A stretch of 35,452 nt of DNA from an uncultured Collinsella sp. (lineage in GTDB: Bacteria > Actinomycetota > Coriobacteriia > Coriobacteriales > Coriobacteriaceae): positions 1 through 35,452 of the forward strand of contig UQIW01000023.1 of NCBI GenBank assembly GCA_900541235.1, written 5' to 3'. A program made the position numbers and the translations under genes. The notes beneath the pieces were generated by a model, which was not told the origin of the DNA, did not search any database, and was given only the letters and a program-made list of their open reading frames with translations. Of this stretch, positions 1 through 7,377 are shown one piece after another (within the stretch, counting starts at the first letter, position 1; each line of letters opens with the position of its first letter).

Positions 1-5
1 TGGCC

Positions 6-27
6 CCACCCGCATAGCGGGTGGTTT
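6..27 (+). terminator. weak stem-loop with short T run at window edge
   Basis: An 8-bp stem (6-13 with 17-24) with an ATA loop is followed by TTT on the + strand. It could end a + strand gene outside the window or be a structural remnant downstream of secG. The rest of 28-79 holds a further short GC-rich self-complementary stretch but no gene that I can see. Confidence 0.3.
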
Positions 28-79
28 CTGATGCGGCGCGCTGCGCGCCCCGCACAGGCTAAAGCCTCTAACACAAACA

Positions 80-109
80 AAATGGGTCCCGCACTTGCGG
101 GACCCTTTT
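80..109 (-). terminator. rho-independent terminator after secG
   Basis: A perfect 9-bp GC-rich stem (84-92 with 97-105) with a 4-nt loop is flanked by A-rich sequence on the left and TTTT on the right, so it can work in both directions. Read on the minus strand it lies 23 nt after the secG stop and is followed by a T-rich run. Confidence 0.8.
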
Positions 110-131
110 CAAGTATTTATGCGGTTCGTGA

Positions 132-386
132 TTAGTAGCCCACGATGCCCTGCGGGAAGAAGAACATGCACAGCACGACGCACACGGCAAACACGACAGC
201 CATGATGACGGTCAGGCGGTCAAGGTTCTGCTCCATAACGCCCGTGGCAGAGCTGGAGTTATACAGCGAGCTGGCAATCATATCCGAAACGCCGGTACCC
301 TTACCGGAATGCATCAGGACGAGAATCGTCAGCGCCACGGCAGAAACAGCCCAAACGACAAACAGAAGAATCTGGAACGGACCCAT
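132..386 (-). CDS. secG: preprotein translocase subunit SecG
   Basis: Small integral membrane subunit of the SecYEG channel, which stimulates SecA-driven export across the cytoplasmic membrane. The 84-residue product has two hydrophobic segments (about 5-25 and 57-77) joined by a loop with the family-typical HSGKGTG and NLDRLTVI stretches; length and topology fit SecG. The start is set by TAAGGAG seven bases upstream (394-400). It follows the glycolytic operon, a position common in actinobacteria, but here gpmI and a strong terminator lie between tpiA and secG. Some promoter must therefore exist in 387-490, although I see no convincing one. Flanked by terminators on both sides, so probably monocistronic. 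Confidence 0.9.
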   Translation of the reverse strand: MGPFQILLFVVWAVSAVALTILVLMHSGKGTGVSDMIASSLYNSSSATGVMEQNLDRLTVIMAVVFAVCVVLCMFFFPQGIVGY

Positions 387-490
387 AGATAAGCTCCTTA
401 ATAGAACAGTTCAAACTCCAGTACTGTACCACAATCCCCCGCTCTCCCCTACCTGCCACTCAAGGACGGGGTGGAAATGGCAGAAATACC

Positions 491-523
491 AAAAAGGGGG
501 TTGTCCGGTTGTGGACAACCCCC
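491..523 (-). terminator. rho-independent terminator after gpmI
   Basis: A perfect 11-bp stem (496-506 with 513-523) with a 6-nt loop is followed on the minus strand by five T (491-495). It lies 28 nt beyond the gpmI stop and closes the pgk-tpiA-gpmI unit. Confidence 0.88.
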
Positions 524-550
524 TTGCTAGAAAACGGTATTTGTTTTCTA

Positions 551-2104
551 TTAGGCCTCGGTAGCGAGCACGCGGCCCGTCATCTCGGCGGAAGGCTCAA
601 TACCAGCCATGGTGAGCATGGTCGGAGCGATATCGGAAAGACGGCCGTCCTCGATACCGGTGAGCTTGGCCTTCTCATCAACGATGATGAACGGCACGCG
701 GTTGGTGGTGTGAGCCGTAAACGGATGCTTGGAGCCGTCGGAAGCAACGTCAAACATGTGATCGGCGTTGCCGTGGTCGGCGGTAATCAGTGCAAAGCCG
801 CCCTTGGCGAGAATCGCCGGGACAACCTTGGACAGGGCATCGTCAACAGCCTCAACGGCCTTAACGGCAGCGTCGAAGACACCGGTGTGACCAACCATGT
901 CGCAGTTCGCGAAGTTCACGATGTAGAAATCAGCGCGATCCTCGTTGATGGCGGCGACGAGCTTCTCGGTAACCTCGGGAGCGCTCATCTCGGGCTGCAG
1001 ATCGTAGGTAGCAACCTTGGGGGAAGCGACGAGCACGCGCTCCTCGCCCTCCTTGGGCTCCTCGATGCCACCGTTGAGGAAGAACGTCACGTGGGCGTAC
1101 TTCTCGGTCTCGGCAGTGTGCAGCTGCTTCAGGCCATTGGCGGCGATAACGTCGGCCAGGACGTTCTCGGGGAACGTCTTGGGGAAGGCGACCTCGACGT
1201 CAAACGTCGGATCATACTCGGTCATCGTCACAAAGTGCGAAAGCTTGATCTGCTCGCGCTCAAAGCCGTCGAACTCCTTGTCCGTGAACACGCGGGTCAT
1301 CTGACGAGCACGGTCGGGACGGAAGTTGAAGAAGATGGCCGCGTCGCCCTCGTGAATGCCCTCGTTGTGGGCAGCGAAGGGCTCGACGAACTCGTCGCCG
1401 CGCGGGTCCTTCTCGTAGTAGGCCTTGATACCGGCAACGGGGTCGGTATCAGCATCGGACGCGTTGACCATGACGTCGTAGGCGCGCTGGATGCGCTCCC
1501 AACGATTATCGCGGTCCATGGCCCAATAACGGCCCGAGACGGTGGCAACGCGAGCGTCGCAACCGGTCTCCTCGGAGATCTTAGCCAGGAAAGCGCAGAA
1601 CTCACTCATGTAACCGGCACCGGACTGCGGGTCAACGTCGCGACCATCCATGAAGGCGTGGACGCGAACGGTCTTGACACCGTGCTCGGCAGCCATCTTG
1701 ACCAGAGCCTCGACGTGGTTCATGTGAGAATGAACACCGCCAGGGCTCATAAGGCCCATGAGGTGGAGAGTCTTACCGTCAGCCTTGACATCGTCCATAG
1801 CCTTGACGAAAACCTCGTTCTTGGCGATGGAACCGTCCTTGATGGCATTGTTGATGCGCGAAAGCTCCTGGAACACGATGCGGCCGGCACCGATGTTGAG
1901 GTGACCCACCTCGGAGTTACCCATCTGGCCGTCGGGAAGGCCCACGTCCTCGCCCGAAGCACCGAGCGTGGTGTGGGGGTACTTCTCGTACAGGCCATCA
2001 AGGAAGGGCGTCTTGGCAGCGGCGACGGCGTTCTCGCCATCGGCCGGAGCAAGGCCGCAGCCATCCATGATAATCAGGAGTGCAGGAAGATGACGTTGTG
2101 CCAT
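551..2104 (-). CDS. gpmI: 2,3-bisphosphoglycerate-independent phosphoglycerate mutase
   Basis: Interconverts 3- and 2-phosphoglycerate in glycolysis through a phosphoserine intermediate; a two-metal enzyme of the alkaline phosphatase superfamily. The 517 residues match the family length. Visible motifs are IIMDGCG near residues 11-17 (metal Asp14), LPDGQMGNSEVGH with the catalytic Ser at 64, MDGRDVDPQSG for substrate binding, and ITADHGNAD near the C-terminus for metal binding. The start ATG lies 5 nt after the tpiA stop, so translation is coupled. Its presence next to tpiA and pgk places lower glycolysis in one transcription unit. Confidence is high. Confidence 0.97.
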   Translation of the reverse strand: MAQRHLPALLIIMDGCGLAPADGENAVAAAKTPFLDGLYEKYPHTTLGASGEDVGLPDGQMGNSEVGHLNIGAGRIVFQELSRINNAIKDGSIAKNEVFVKAMDDVKADGKTLHLMGLMSPGGVHSHMNHVEALVKMAAEHGVKTVRVHAFMDGRDVDPQSGAGYMSEFCAFLAKISEETGCDARVATVSGRYWAMDRDNRWERIQRAYDVMVNASDADTDPVAGIKAYYEKDPRGDEFVEPFAAHNEGIHEGDAAIFFNFRPDRARQMTRVFTDKEFDGFEREQIKLSHFVTMTEYDPTFDVEVAFPKTFPENVLADVIAANGLKQLHTAETEKYAHVTFFLNGGIEEPKEGEERVLVASPKVATYDLQPEMSAPEVTEKLVAAINEDRADFYIVNFANCDMVGHTGVFDAAVKAVEAVDDALSKVVPAILAKGGFALITADHGNADHMFDVASDGSKHPFTAHTTNRVPFIIVDEKAKLTGIEDGRLSDIAPTMLTMAGIEPSAEMTGRVLATEA

Positions 2105-2109
2105 ATGTC

Positions 2110-2877
2110 CTACTCGCCTGCCTTGACGACCATAGAGGCGAAGTCGGCAGCCTTGAGCGAAGCGCCGCCCACGAGGGCGCCGTCAACGTCGGGCTTGGCG
2201 ACGAGCTCGGCGATGTTGCCGGGCTTGGCGGAACCGCCATACAGCACGCGGATGCCGTTAGCGAGCTCCTCGCCGAACATCTCCTTGAGGGTCTCACGGA
2301 TAGCACCGCAGACCTCCTGAGCGTCTTCGGCGGTAGCGGTCTTGCCGGTGCCGATGGCCCAGATGGGCTCGTAGGCGACGACGACCTGCTTGGGGCAGGT
2401 GATCTCAAGACCAGCAAGGCCAGCCTTGACCTGGTTCACGACGTGCTCGACATAGGTGCCAGCCTCGCGGACCTCGAGGGACTCGCCGCAGCAGAAGACG
2501 GGAACAAGGCCGGCGGCAACGAGAGCCTTAGCCTTCTTGTTCTGGTCCTCGTCGGTCTCGCGGAAGTAGTCGCGACGCTCGGAGTGACCGATGATGCAGT
2601 AGGTGCAGCCAGCGGACTTGAGCATGTCGCAAGAGGACTCACCGGTGAAGGCACCCTTGGCCTCCCAGTACACGTTCTGTGCACCGAGGGCAATGGGGGC
2701 AGCCTGAATACGGTCATGAACCGTGGTGATGTCGATGGTCGGAGGGCAGACGAGCACCTCGACGCCGGCCGGAACCTCGGGCAGAGCCTGAGCCAGCTCG
2801 TCGGCGAGCTTGGCGGCCTCGGCGACGTCGTTGTTCATCTTCCAGTTACCAGCGATAAGAAGGGTGCGATTAGGCAT
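2110..2877 (-). CDS. tpiA: triosephosphate isomerase
   Basis: Interconverts dihydroxyacetone phosphate and glyceraldehyde 3-phosphate. The 255-residue TIM barrel shows all key residues: Lys13 in AGNWKMN, His98 in IIGHSERR, Glu170 in AYEPIWAIGTG, and the C-terminal phosphate loop YGGSAKPGN followed by VGGASL. I chose the ATG at 2877 because the protein then begins with the conserved beta-strand and a GGAGG site lies 9 nt upstream; a longer frame adds 21 unrelated residues from inside pgk. The start overlaps the pgk stop by 8 nt, so the two are translationally coupled. Confidence 0.97.
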   Translation of the reverse strand: MPNRTLLIAGNWKMNNDVAEAAKLADELAQALPEVPAGVEVLVCPPTIDITTVHDRIQAAPIALGAQNVYWEAKGAFTGESSCDMLKSAGCTYCIIGHSERRDYFRETDEDQNKKAKALVAAGLVPVFCCGESLEVREAGTYVEHVVNQVKAGLAGLEITCPKQVVVAYEPIWAIGTGKTATAEDAQEVCGAIRETLKEMFGEELANGIRVLYGGSAKPGNIAELVAKPDVDGALVGGASLKAADFASMVVKAGE

Positions 2878-4060
2878 CGAGAAGCGCCTCCACTCCGGGC
2901 AGGGCCTTACCCTCGACGAGCTCCATGGAAGCGCCACCACCGGTGGAGATCCAGCTCATCTTGTCGGCCAGGTTGAACTTGTTGACAGCTGCGACAGAGT
3001 CGCCACCGCCGATGATCGAGGTGCAGTCGGCATCGGCGACAGCCTCGGCGATAGCCTGGGTGCCGTGAGCGAAGTTGTCGAACTCGAAGACGCCCATGGG
3101 ACCATTCCAGAACACAGTCTTGGCGCCCTTGACGGCCTCGGCGTAAAGCTCCTCGGTCTTGGGGCCGATGTCCATACCCTCACGATCGTCGGGGATAGCG
3201 TCGGAAGCGACAACCTCGGGGACAGCGTCCTCGCCAAAGTGATCGGCAACGCGGTTGTCGATGGGGAGCAGGATCTTGACGCCCTTCTCCTCGGCCTTCT
3301 TGAGCATCTCGCCAGCGCGCTCGACCCAGTCCTCTTCCTTGAGGGACTGACCGACGGACAGGCCCTGAGCCAGGAAGAAGGTGTAGGCCATACCGCCACC
3401 GATGATCAGGGTGTCAGCAGAGTCGATGAGGTGATCGAGAACGCCGATCTTGGAGGAAACCTTGGAACCGCCGACGATGGCGACGAAGGGGCGCTCGGGC
3501 TCGGCGAAGATGCCGGTCAGCGTGTCGACCTCCTTCTCAAGCAGGAAGCCGGCGACGGCAGGCAGGTAAGCGGCGGGGCCCACGACGGAACCCTGGGCGC
3601 GGTGAGCGGTGCCGAAGGCATCGAGAACGAAGACGTCACCATAGGAAGCGAGCTTCTTGGCGATCTCGGGATCGTTCTTCTTCTCACGCTTATCGAAGCG
3701 GACGTTCTCGAGAACGAGGACCTTGCCCGGCTCGACGGCGGCAACAGCCTCAGCAGCCTTCTCGCCGTAGGTGTCGGCGACAAAGGCAACGTCGAGACCA
3801 GAGAGCTCGGCGAGCTTCTTGGCGACAGGCTCAAGGGAGAGCTCGGGCTGGAAGCCGGTGCCCTCGGGACGGCCGAGGTGGCTCATGAGGATGACGCGAG
3901 CGTTGTGCTCAACGAGATAGTTGATGGTGGGCAGGGCAGCCTTGATACGGGTGGTGTCGCCAACGACGCCATCCTTGATAGGCACGTTGAAGTCAACGCG
4001 GACGAGAACGCGCTTGCCGTCGACATCGATGTCGCGAACGGTCTTCTTGGTAAAGGCCAT
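2870..4060 (-). CDS. pgk: phosphoglycerate kinase
   Basis: Transfers phosphate from 1,3-bisphosphoglycerate to ADP. The 396-residue protein has the N-terminal substrate domain with RVDFNVP and SHLGRPEG, a hinge, and the nucleotide domain with IIGGGMAYTF, WNGPMGVFE, IIGGGDS and STGGGAS. The start at 4060 gives the usual N-terminus; GAAAGGT lies about 11 nt upstream. A similar leader precedes nanE in this window. A 7-bp hairpin (4084-4090 with 4100-4106) lies just upstream of the ribosome site. The gap terminator separates it from gap, so it may be transcribed partly by read-through or from an unseen promoter. Confidence 0.97.
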   Translation of the reverse strand: MAFTKKTVRDIDVDGKRVLVRVDFNVPIKDGVVGDTTRIKAALPTINYLVEHNARVILMSHLGRPEGTGFQPELSLEPVAKKLAELSGLDVAFVADTYGEKAAEAVAAVEPGKVLVLENVRFDKREKKNDPEIAKKLASYGDVFVLDAFGTAHRAQGSVVGPAAYLPAVAGFLLEKEVDTLTGIFAEPERPFVAIVGGSKVSSKIGVLDHLIDSADTLIIGGGMAYTFFLAQGLSVGQSLKEEDWVERAGEMLKKAEEKGVKILLPIDNRVADHFGEDAVPEVVASDAIPDDREGMDIGPKTEELYAEAVKGAKTVFWNGPMGVFEFDNFAHGTQAIAEAVADADCTSIIGGGDSVAAVNKFNLADKMSWISTGGGASMELVEGKALPGVEALLDA

Positions 4061-4114
4061 GTTTGCTTCTACCTTTCGTACGTGTCTGCCTCCCATTACG
4101 GCAGACGATTTCTT

Positions 4115-4163
4115 ATAAAAAGGGCGCGACCCTAGGGTGTAAGCCCTATAAGGCCGCGCCCTT
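4115..4163 (-). terminator. terminator between gap and pgk
   Basis: Outer stem 4122-4128 with 4155-4161 (GGGCGCG/CGCGCCC) encloses an inner stem around 4133-4150. On the minus strand it is followed by five T after the stem. It lies about 40 nt after the gap stop and probably lets gap be expressed above pgk-tpiA-gpmI. Confidence 0.75.
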
Positions 4164-4200
4164 CTTTAGACGCTCAACGAGCTATTCGCTAAAAGCTAAA

Positions 4201-5226
4201 TTAAGCAACGAACTTCTCGAAGTACTTGATGGTGCGGACCATCTGAGAGGTGTAGGAGTTCTCGTTGTCGTACCAAGAGGTGACCTGAACGAGGGTCTGA
4301 CCGTTGCCGAGGTCAGAGCACATGGTCTGAGTGGCGTCGAAGATGGAGCCGTGGGTCTCGCCGATGATGTCGGTGGAGACGATGTCGTCCTCGTTGTAGC
4401 CGAAGGTCTCGGAGATGGTGGCAGCGTAGGCCTTCATAGCGGCGTTGACCTCGTCGACGGTGACCTTCTTGTCAACGACAGCGTAGAGGTTGGTGATGGA
4501 GCCGGTCGGCGTCGGGACGCGCTGGGCGGCACCGATGAGCTTACCGTTGAGCTCGGGGAGAACCAGGCCGATAGCCTTGGCAGCACCGGTGGTGTTGGGG
4601 ACGATGTTAACGGCGCAGGCGCGGCTACGACGCTTGTTGCCCTTGCGCTGCGGGCCGTCGAGCGGCATCTGGTCGCCAGTCCAGGCGTGAATGGTGGTCA
4701 TGATGCCGGACACGATGGGAGCGAAGTCGTTCAGACCCTTGGCCATCGGGGCGAGGCAGTTGGTGGTGCAGGAAGCAGCGGAGATGATGTTGTCCTCAGC
4801 GGTCAGCGTCTCATGGTTGACGTTGTACACGATGGTGGGCAGATCGCTGCCAGCCGGAGCGGAGATGACGACCTTCTTGGCGCCAGCGTTGATGTGGGCC
4901 TGAGCCTTAGCCTTGCTGGTGTAGAAGCCGGTGCACTCGAGAACGACGTCAACGTCGAGGTCGCCCCAAGGCAGGTTGTTGGCGTCGGCCTCCTTGTAGA
5001 TCTTGATCTCCTTGCCGTCAACGGTGATGGAATCCTCGCCAGCAACGACCTCGTGATCGCGAGCGTAGTTGCCCTGCGTGGAGTCGTACTTCAGCAGGTA
5101 AGCGAGCATATCGGGAGAGGTGAGGTCGTTGATAGCGACGATCTCGGAGCCCTCATGACCGAACATCTGACGGAAAGCCAGACGACCGATGCGACCGAAG
5201 CCGTTAATAGCAACCTTTACTGCCAT
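4201..5226 (-). CDS. gap: glyceraldehyde-3-phosphate dehydrogenase, type I
   Basis: Oxidises glyceraldehyde 3-phosphate to 1,3-bisphosphoglycerate with NAD. In the 341-residue product the Rossmann motif INGFGRIGR is at residues 7-15, the catalytic cysteine is Cys153 in SAASCTTNCLAP, and later segments include IHAWTGDQ, NIVPNTTGAAKA, RVPTPTGS and SWYDNENSY. ATG 5226 is chosen because AAAGGAG lies 6 nt upstream and the protein starts as in the family; a longer frame adds 34 unsupported residues. First gene of the glycolytic block, with its own upstream region and a terminator behind it. Confidence 0.97.
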   Translation of the reverse strand: MAVKVAINGFGRIGRLAFRQMFGHEGSEIVAINDLTSPDMLAYLLKYDSTQGNYARDHEVVAGEDSITVDGKEIKIYKEADANNLPWGDLDVDVVLECTGFYTSKAKAQAHINAGAKKVVISAPAGSDLPTIVYNVNHETLTAEDNIISAASCTTNCLAPMAKGLNDFAPIVSGIMTTIHAWTGDQMPLDGPQRKGNKRRSRACAVNIVPNTTGAAKAIGLVLPELNGKLIGAAQRVPTPTGSITNLYAVVDKKVTVDEVNAAMKAYAATISETFGYNEDDIVSTDIIGETHGSIFDATQTMCSDLGNGQTLVQVTSWYDNENSYTSQMVRTIKYFEKFVA

Positions 5227-5298
5227 TGTGTCTCCTTTCGTAAGGCCCCCGCGAGCTACAGCGCCCGCCGTTGAGGCCCACAAACTAACCACTCGCCT

Positions 5299-5327
5299 AA
5301 TATACCTTTTTTTTGACTTGAATTTCA
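5299..5327 (-). promoter_or_regulatory. candidate promoter of gap
   Basis: On the minus strand TATATT (5299-5304) is preceded by a 17-nt A-rich spacer and TGAAAT (5322-5327). The -10 box is good and the -35 box weak. The position, 73 nt before the start codon in an AT-rich gap between whiA and gap, fits. Confidence 0.42.
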
Positions 5328-5360
5328 CGAGAATGCTCGAAATTGAAAATCAAATTTACG

Positions 5361-5374
5361 TTAAAACGTTTTAA
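5361..5374. promoter_or_regulatory. 14-bp perfect palindrome TTAAAACGTTTTAA, operator candidate
   Basis: A perfect palindrome centred on CG lies about 35 bp upstream of the candidate gap -35 box. The AAACGTTT core resembles operators bound by LacI-family regulators; a core-identical site lies upstream of the transporter operon at 18070-18077. No regulator gene is in the window. The rest of 5375-5419 is AT-rich with no clear whiA terminator. Confidence 0.35.
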
Positions 5375-5419
5375 AGACTAAAATAGCAGTTAAATCCATA
5401 TATAAGTCGATACTTCAAA

Positions 5420-6349
5420 CTACCTGTTTGCTTCAATGAGCTTTTCAAGCCGTAAAACACGATGGTAGAGGGCCGACTTCGACAAGGGAGGGTCAGCCAT
5501 CTCCCCCAAATCACGCAGTGACAGATCGGGGTAGCGCTCGCGCAGGTCGCAAAAGACCGCCAAGGCATCCGGAAGCGCATCGCGAAGGCCACGCTGCTCG
5601 AGCTCATCGATCAACGCAAGCTGATGCTGGGCGGCACCGGCGCTTCTGGTCTGGTTGGCGAGCTCGGCGTTCACGCGACGGTTTACGTCGTTCTTAACCA
5701 ATTTGACCGCGCGCGCTTCCTCGATCTCGGCAACGCTGCGCTTGGCGCCGACCAGCTTTAGGAGCTGCTCGATCTCCTCGGCGCTCTTAATGTACACGGC
5801 ATATGACCCCCGCCGCGCATTAACACGAGCATGGACCCCAATCTGCTCCAACAGATCGCAAAGCCCCTTGGCATATTGCTCGCCCTGCACCGCGATCTCC
5901 AAATGAAAATCGCCGCGTGGATCGGCCACGAAGCCGCCCGCGATGAGCGCGCCGCGGATATAGGCAAGCCTGCAGCAGGGACGGGCAACGATATGTCGGG
6001 GCACGCCGGCGACAAGTCCTCCCCTGCGGTCGAGGATGCCCAGCAGCACCAGAGCCTTATCCAGGTCTGGCTGATCAGGCAAGGTGATGAGGTAGTTTCG
6101 AACCTTATGCAATACAGATTTACGAACGGTGAATTCCGTTTTGAGCTTAAGGATGCGATGCGTCAGTGTGATCATCGTGCGCGCGACGGCGCCCGTCTCG
6201 GTCGCGACCGTCAAACGATACCGCCCGGAGCCGGCCAGCGAAAGTGTACCGCTCACACGCGTCAGGGCGGCAAGCGTCGACAAATCGCAGTATTCACATT
6301 CGGGTTCGCAGCGCGCGAGTTCGTCACGCACCTCGGCGGTAAACGACAT
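5420..6349 (-). CDS. whiA: DNA-binding protein WhiA
   Basis: Sporulation/cell-division-type regulator with a homing-endonuclease-like fold, conserved across Gram-positives. The 309-residue product has an N-terminal degenerate LAGLIDADG-like region (about 1-200; RGALIAGGFVADPRGDFHLEI is characteristic) and a C-terminal helix-turn-helix (about 225-309; PDLSLRDLGEMADPPLSKSAL). The ATG lies 6 nt after the rapZ stop, so the pair is one operon. In Firmicutes and most actinobacteria yvcK lies between these two genes; here it is absent. In actinobacteria WhiA works with WhiB to activate division genes; whether it also acts on the adjacent gap region cannot be told from the sequence. Confidence 0.94.
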   Translation of the reverse strand: MSFTAEVRDELARCEPECEYCDLSTLAALTRVSGTLSLAGSGRYRLTVATETGAVARTMITLTHRILKLKTEFTVRKSVLHKVRNYLITLPDQPDLDKALVLLGILDRRGGLVAGVPRHIVARPCCRLAYIRGALIAGGFVADPRGDFHLEIAVQGEQYAKGLCDLLEQIGVHARVNARRGSYAVYIKSAEEIEQLLKLVGAKRSVAEIEEARAVKLVKNDVNRRVNAELANQTRSAGAAQHQLALIDELEQRGLRDALPDALAVFCDLRERYPDLSLRDLGEMADPPLSKSALYHRVLRLEKLIEANR

Positions 6350-6355
6350 GCAGGC

Positions 6356-7258
6356 CTATGCTTTCGTGTTGGCGCGCGACAGGTCGCGGTGGGAAATGCT
6401 CACGTGATATTGAGCGCCTTCCAAATAACGTGCCGTGGCCTCGGCGATGGCAACGCTGCGGTGTTGACCGCCCGTGCAGCCGATGGCAATAGAAAGCTGT
6501 GGCTTGCCCTCCGCGATATAGCCCGGCATCACCGTATCGAGCAGCTGCGTCCAAGCTTTCCAGAACTCCTGGGTCTTGGGATGGTCCAGAACAAAGTCGG
6601 AGACCTTCTTATCGAGACCGGTCATGGTGCGCATCTCGGGATCGTAGAACGGATTGGGCAGGAAGCGAACGTCGATCATAATGTCCGCCTCAACGGGCAT
6701 ACCGTGCTTAAAGCCAAACGAGAACACGTGAACGTCCATGAGCTGCTGGTCGGACAACTCGGAGAACGCCATGCGCAATTTGTTGCGCAGGGCAGAGGTA
6801 CGCAGGCGGCTCGTGTCGATGATCATATCGGCTCGGTCGCGCACACCCTGCAGCTGCAGGCGCTCGCGCTGAATCGCATCGGCCGTAGTCTCCCCCGGCT
6901 TGGCAATGGGATGGCGGCGGCGGTTTTCGCTATAACGACGGATCAGCACCTCGTCAGAGGCCTCGAGAAACACGATGTCACAGCTCATCTCGCGCTCCTC
7001 GAGTGCGGCAACGGCATCGAGCAGCTCATCGAACAAGCCCTGGCTGCGCAGGTCACAGGTGACGGCGAGATGCCTGCCCACGCCCGTATTGATGCCGACG
7101 AGCTCGGCAAGCTGGGCGATGAGACGCGGAGGCAGGTTATCGATGCAAAAATAGCCCATGTCCTCGAACACGTGCATGGCCTGTGTGCGGCCCGATCCGG
7201 ACATTCCGGTGATGATGACGATATCGGGGATGCGCTCCGAGCGCTCCGCCGCATCCAT
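6356..7258 (-). CDS. rapZ: RNase adapter protein RapZ (YvcJ family, P-loop)
   Basis: Nucleotide-binding protein; in enterobacteria RapZ binds glucosamine-6-phosphate and small RNAs, while in Gram-positives the role is less clear. The 300-residue product has a Walker A at residues 18-25 (GMSGSGRT, with Arg in place of the usual Lys, as in other actinobacterial members), the conserved MGYFCIDNLPP, VRFLPNPFYDP, and the C-terminal GCTGGQHRSVA motif. ATG 7258 is chosen over an in-frame ATG 18 nt upstream because AAGGGAG sits 5 nt before it. It starts only about 30 nt after the nanE terminator, which leaves little room for a promoter. whiA follows directly. Confidence 0.93.
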   Translation of the reverse strand: MDAAERSERIPDIVIITGMSGSGRTQAMHVFEDMGYFCIDNLPPRLIAQLAELVGINTGVGRHLAVTCDLRSQGLFDELLDAVAALEEREMSCDIVFLEASDEVLIRRYSENRRRHPIAKPGETTADAIQRERLQLQGVRDRADMIIDTSRLRTSALRNKLRMAFSELSDQQLMDVHVFSFGFKHGMPVEADIMIDVRFLPNPFYDPEMRTMTGLDKKVSDFVLDHPKTQEFWKAWTQLLDTVMPGYIAEGKPQLSIAIGCTGGQHRSVAIAEATARYLEGAQYHVSISHRDLSRANTKA

Positions 7259-7288
7259 GGCATCTCCCTTTTGCATGTGCTGCCTCCC

Positions 7289-7326
7289 GAAAACAAGCGC
7301 GGGACCCAGCAACCCGGATCCCGCGC
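7289..7326 (-). terminator. rho-independent terminator after nanE
   Basis: A perfect 8-bp GC stem (7297-7304 with 7319-7326) closes a 14-nt loop and is followed on the minus strand by TTGTTTTC. It ends the sialic-acid operon just before rapZ. TATACT and TATAGG sequences lie between the nanE stop and this stem, so a rapZ promoter placed there would put the stem in the rapZ leader. Confidence 0.75.
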
Positions 7327-7377
7327 GGTCAATTGCCTATATTGAGTATACCGCCCCGAGCGGATACGAGGCCTGTC

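Noticed and set aside
28..79. Possible partial RNA gene at the left edge
   Set aside because: There are short self-complementary stretches only; no tRNA or tmRNA end could be recognised.
509..2320. Open frame of about 600 codons on the + strand opposite gpmI and tpiA
   Set aside because: A shadow of GC-rich codon use on the other strand; composition is low-complexity Leu/Gly/Val/Asp and no family motif is visible, whereas gpmI and tpiA on the minus strand are unmistakable.
5227..5328. 34-residue N-terminal extension of gap
   Set aside because: The frame is open, but the ribosome site AAAGGAG is placed for ATG 5226 and the conserved protein starts there. Similar extensions of pgk, tpiA, nanA, uvrA, ybaK and the COG2509 gene were dropped for the same reason.
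5361..5374. The TTAAAACGTTTTAA palindrome as whiA terminator
   Set aside because: It is AT-rich with no loop, so a poor RNA hairpin, and lies 46 nt past the stop; an operator is a better reading.
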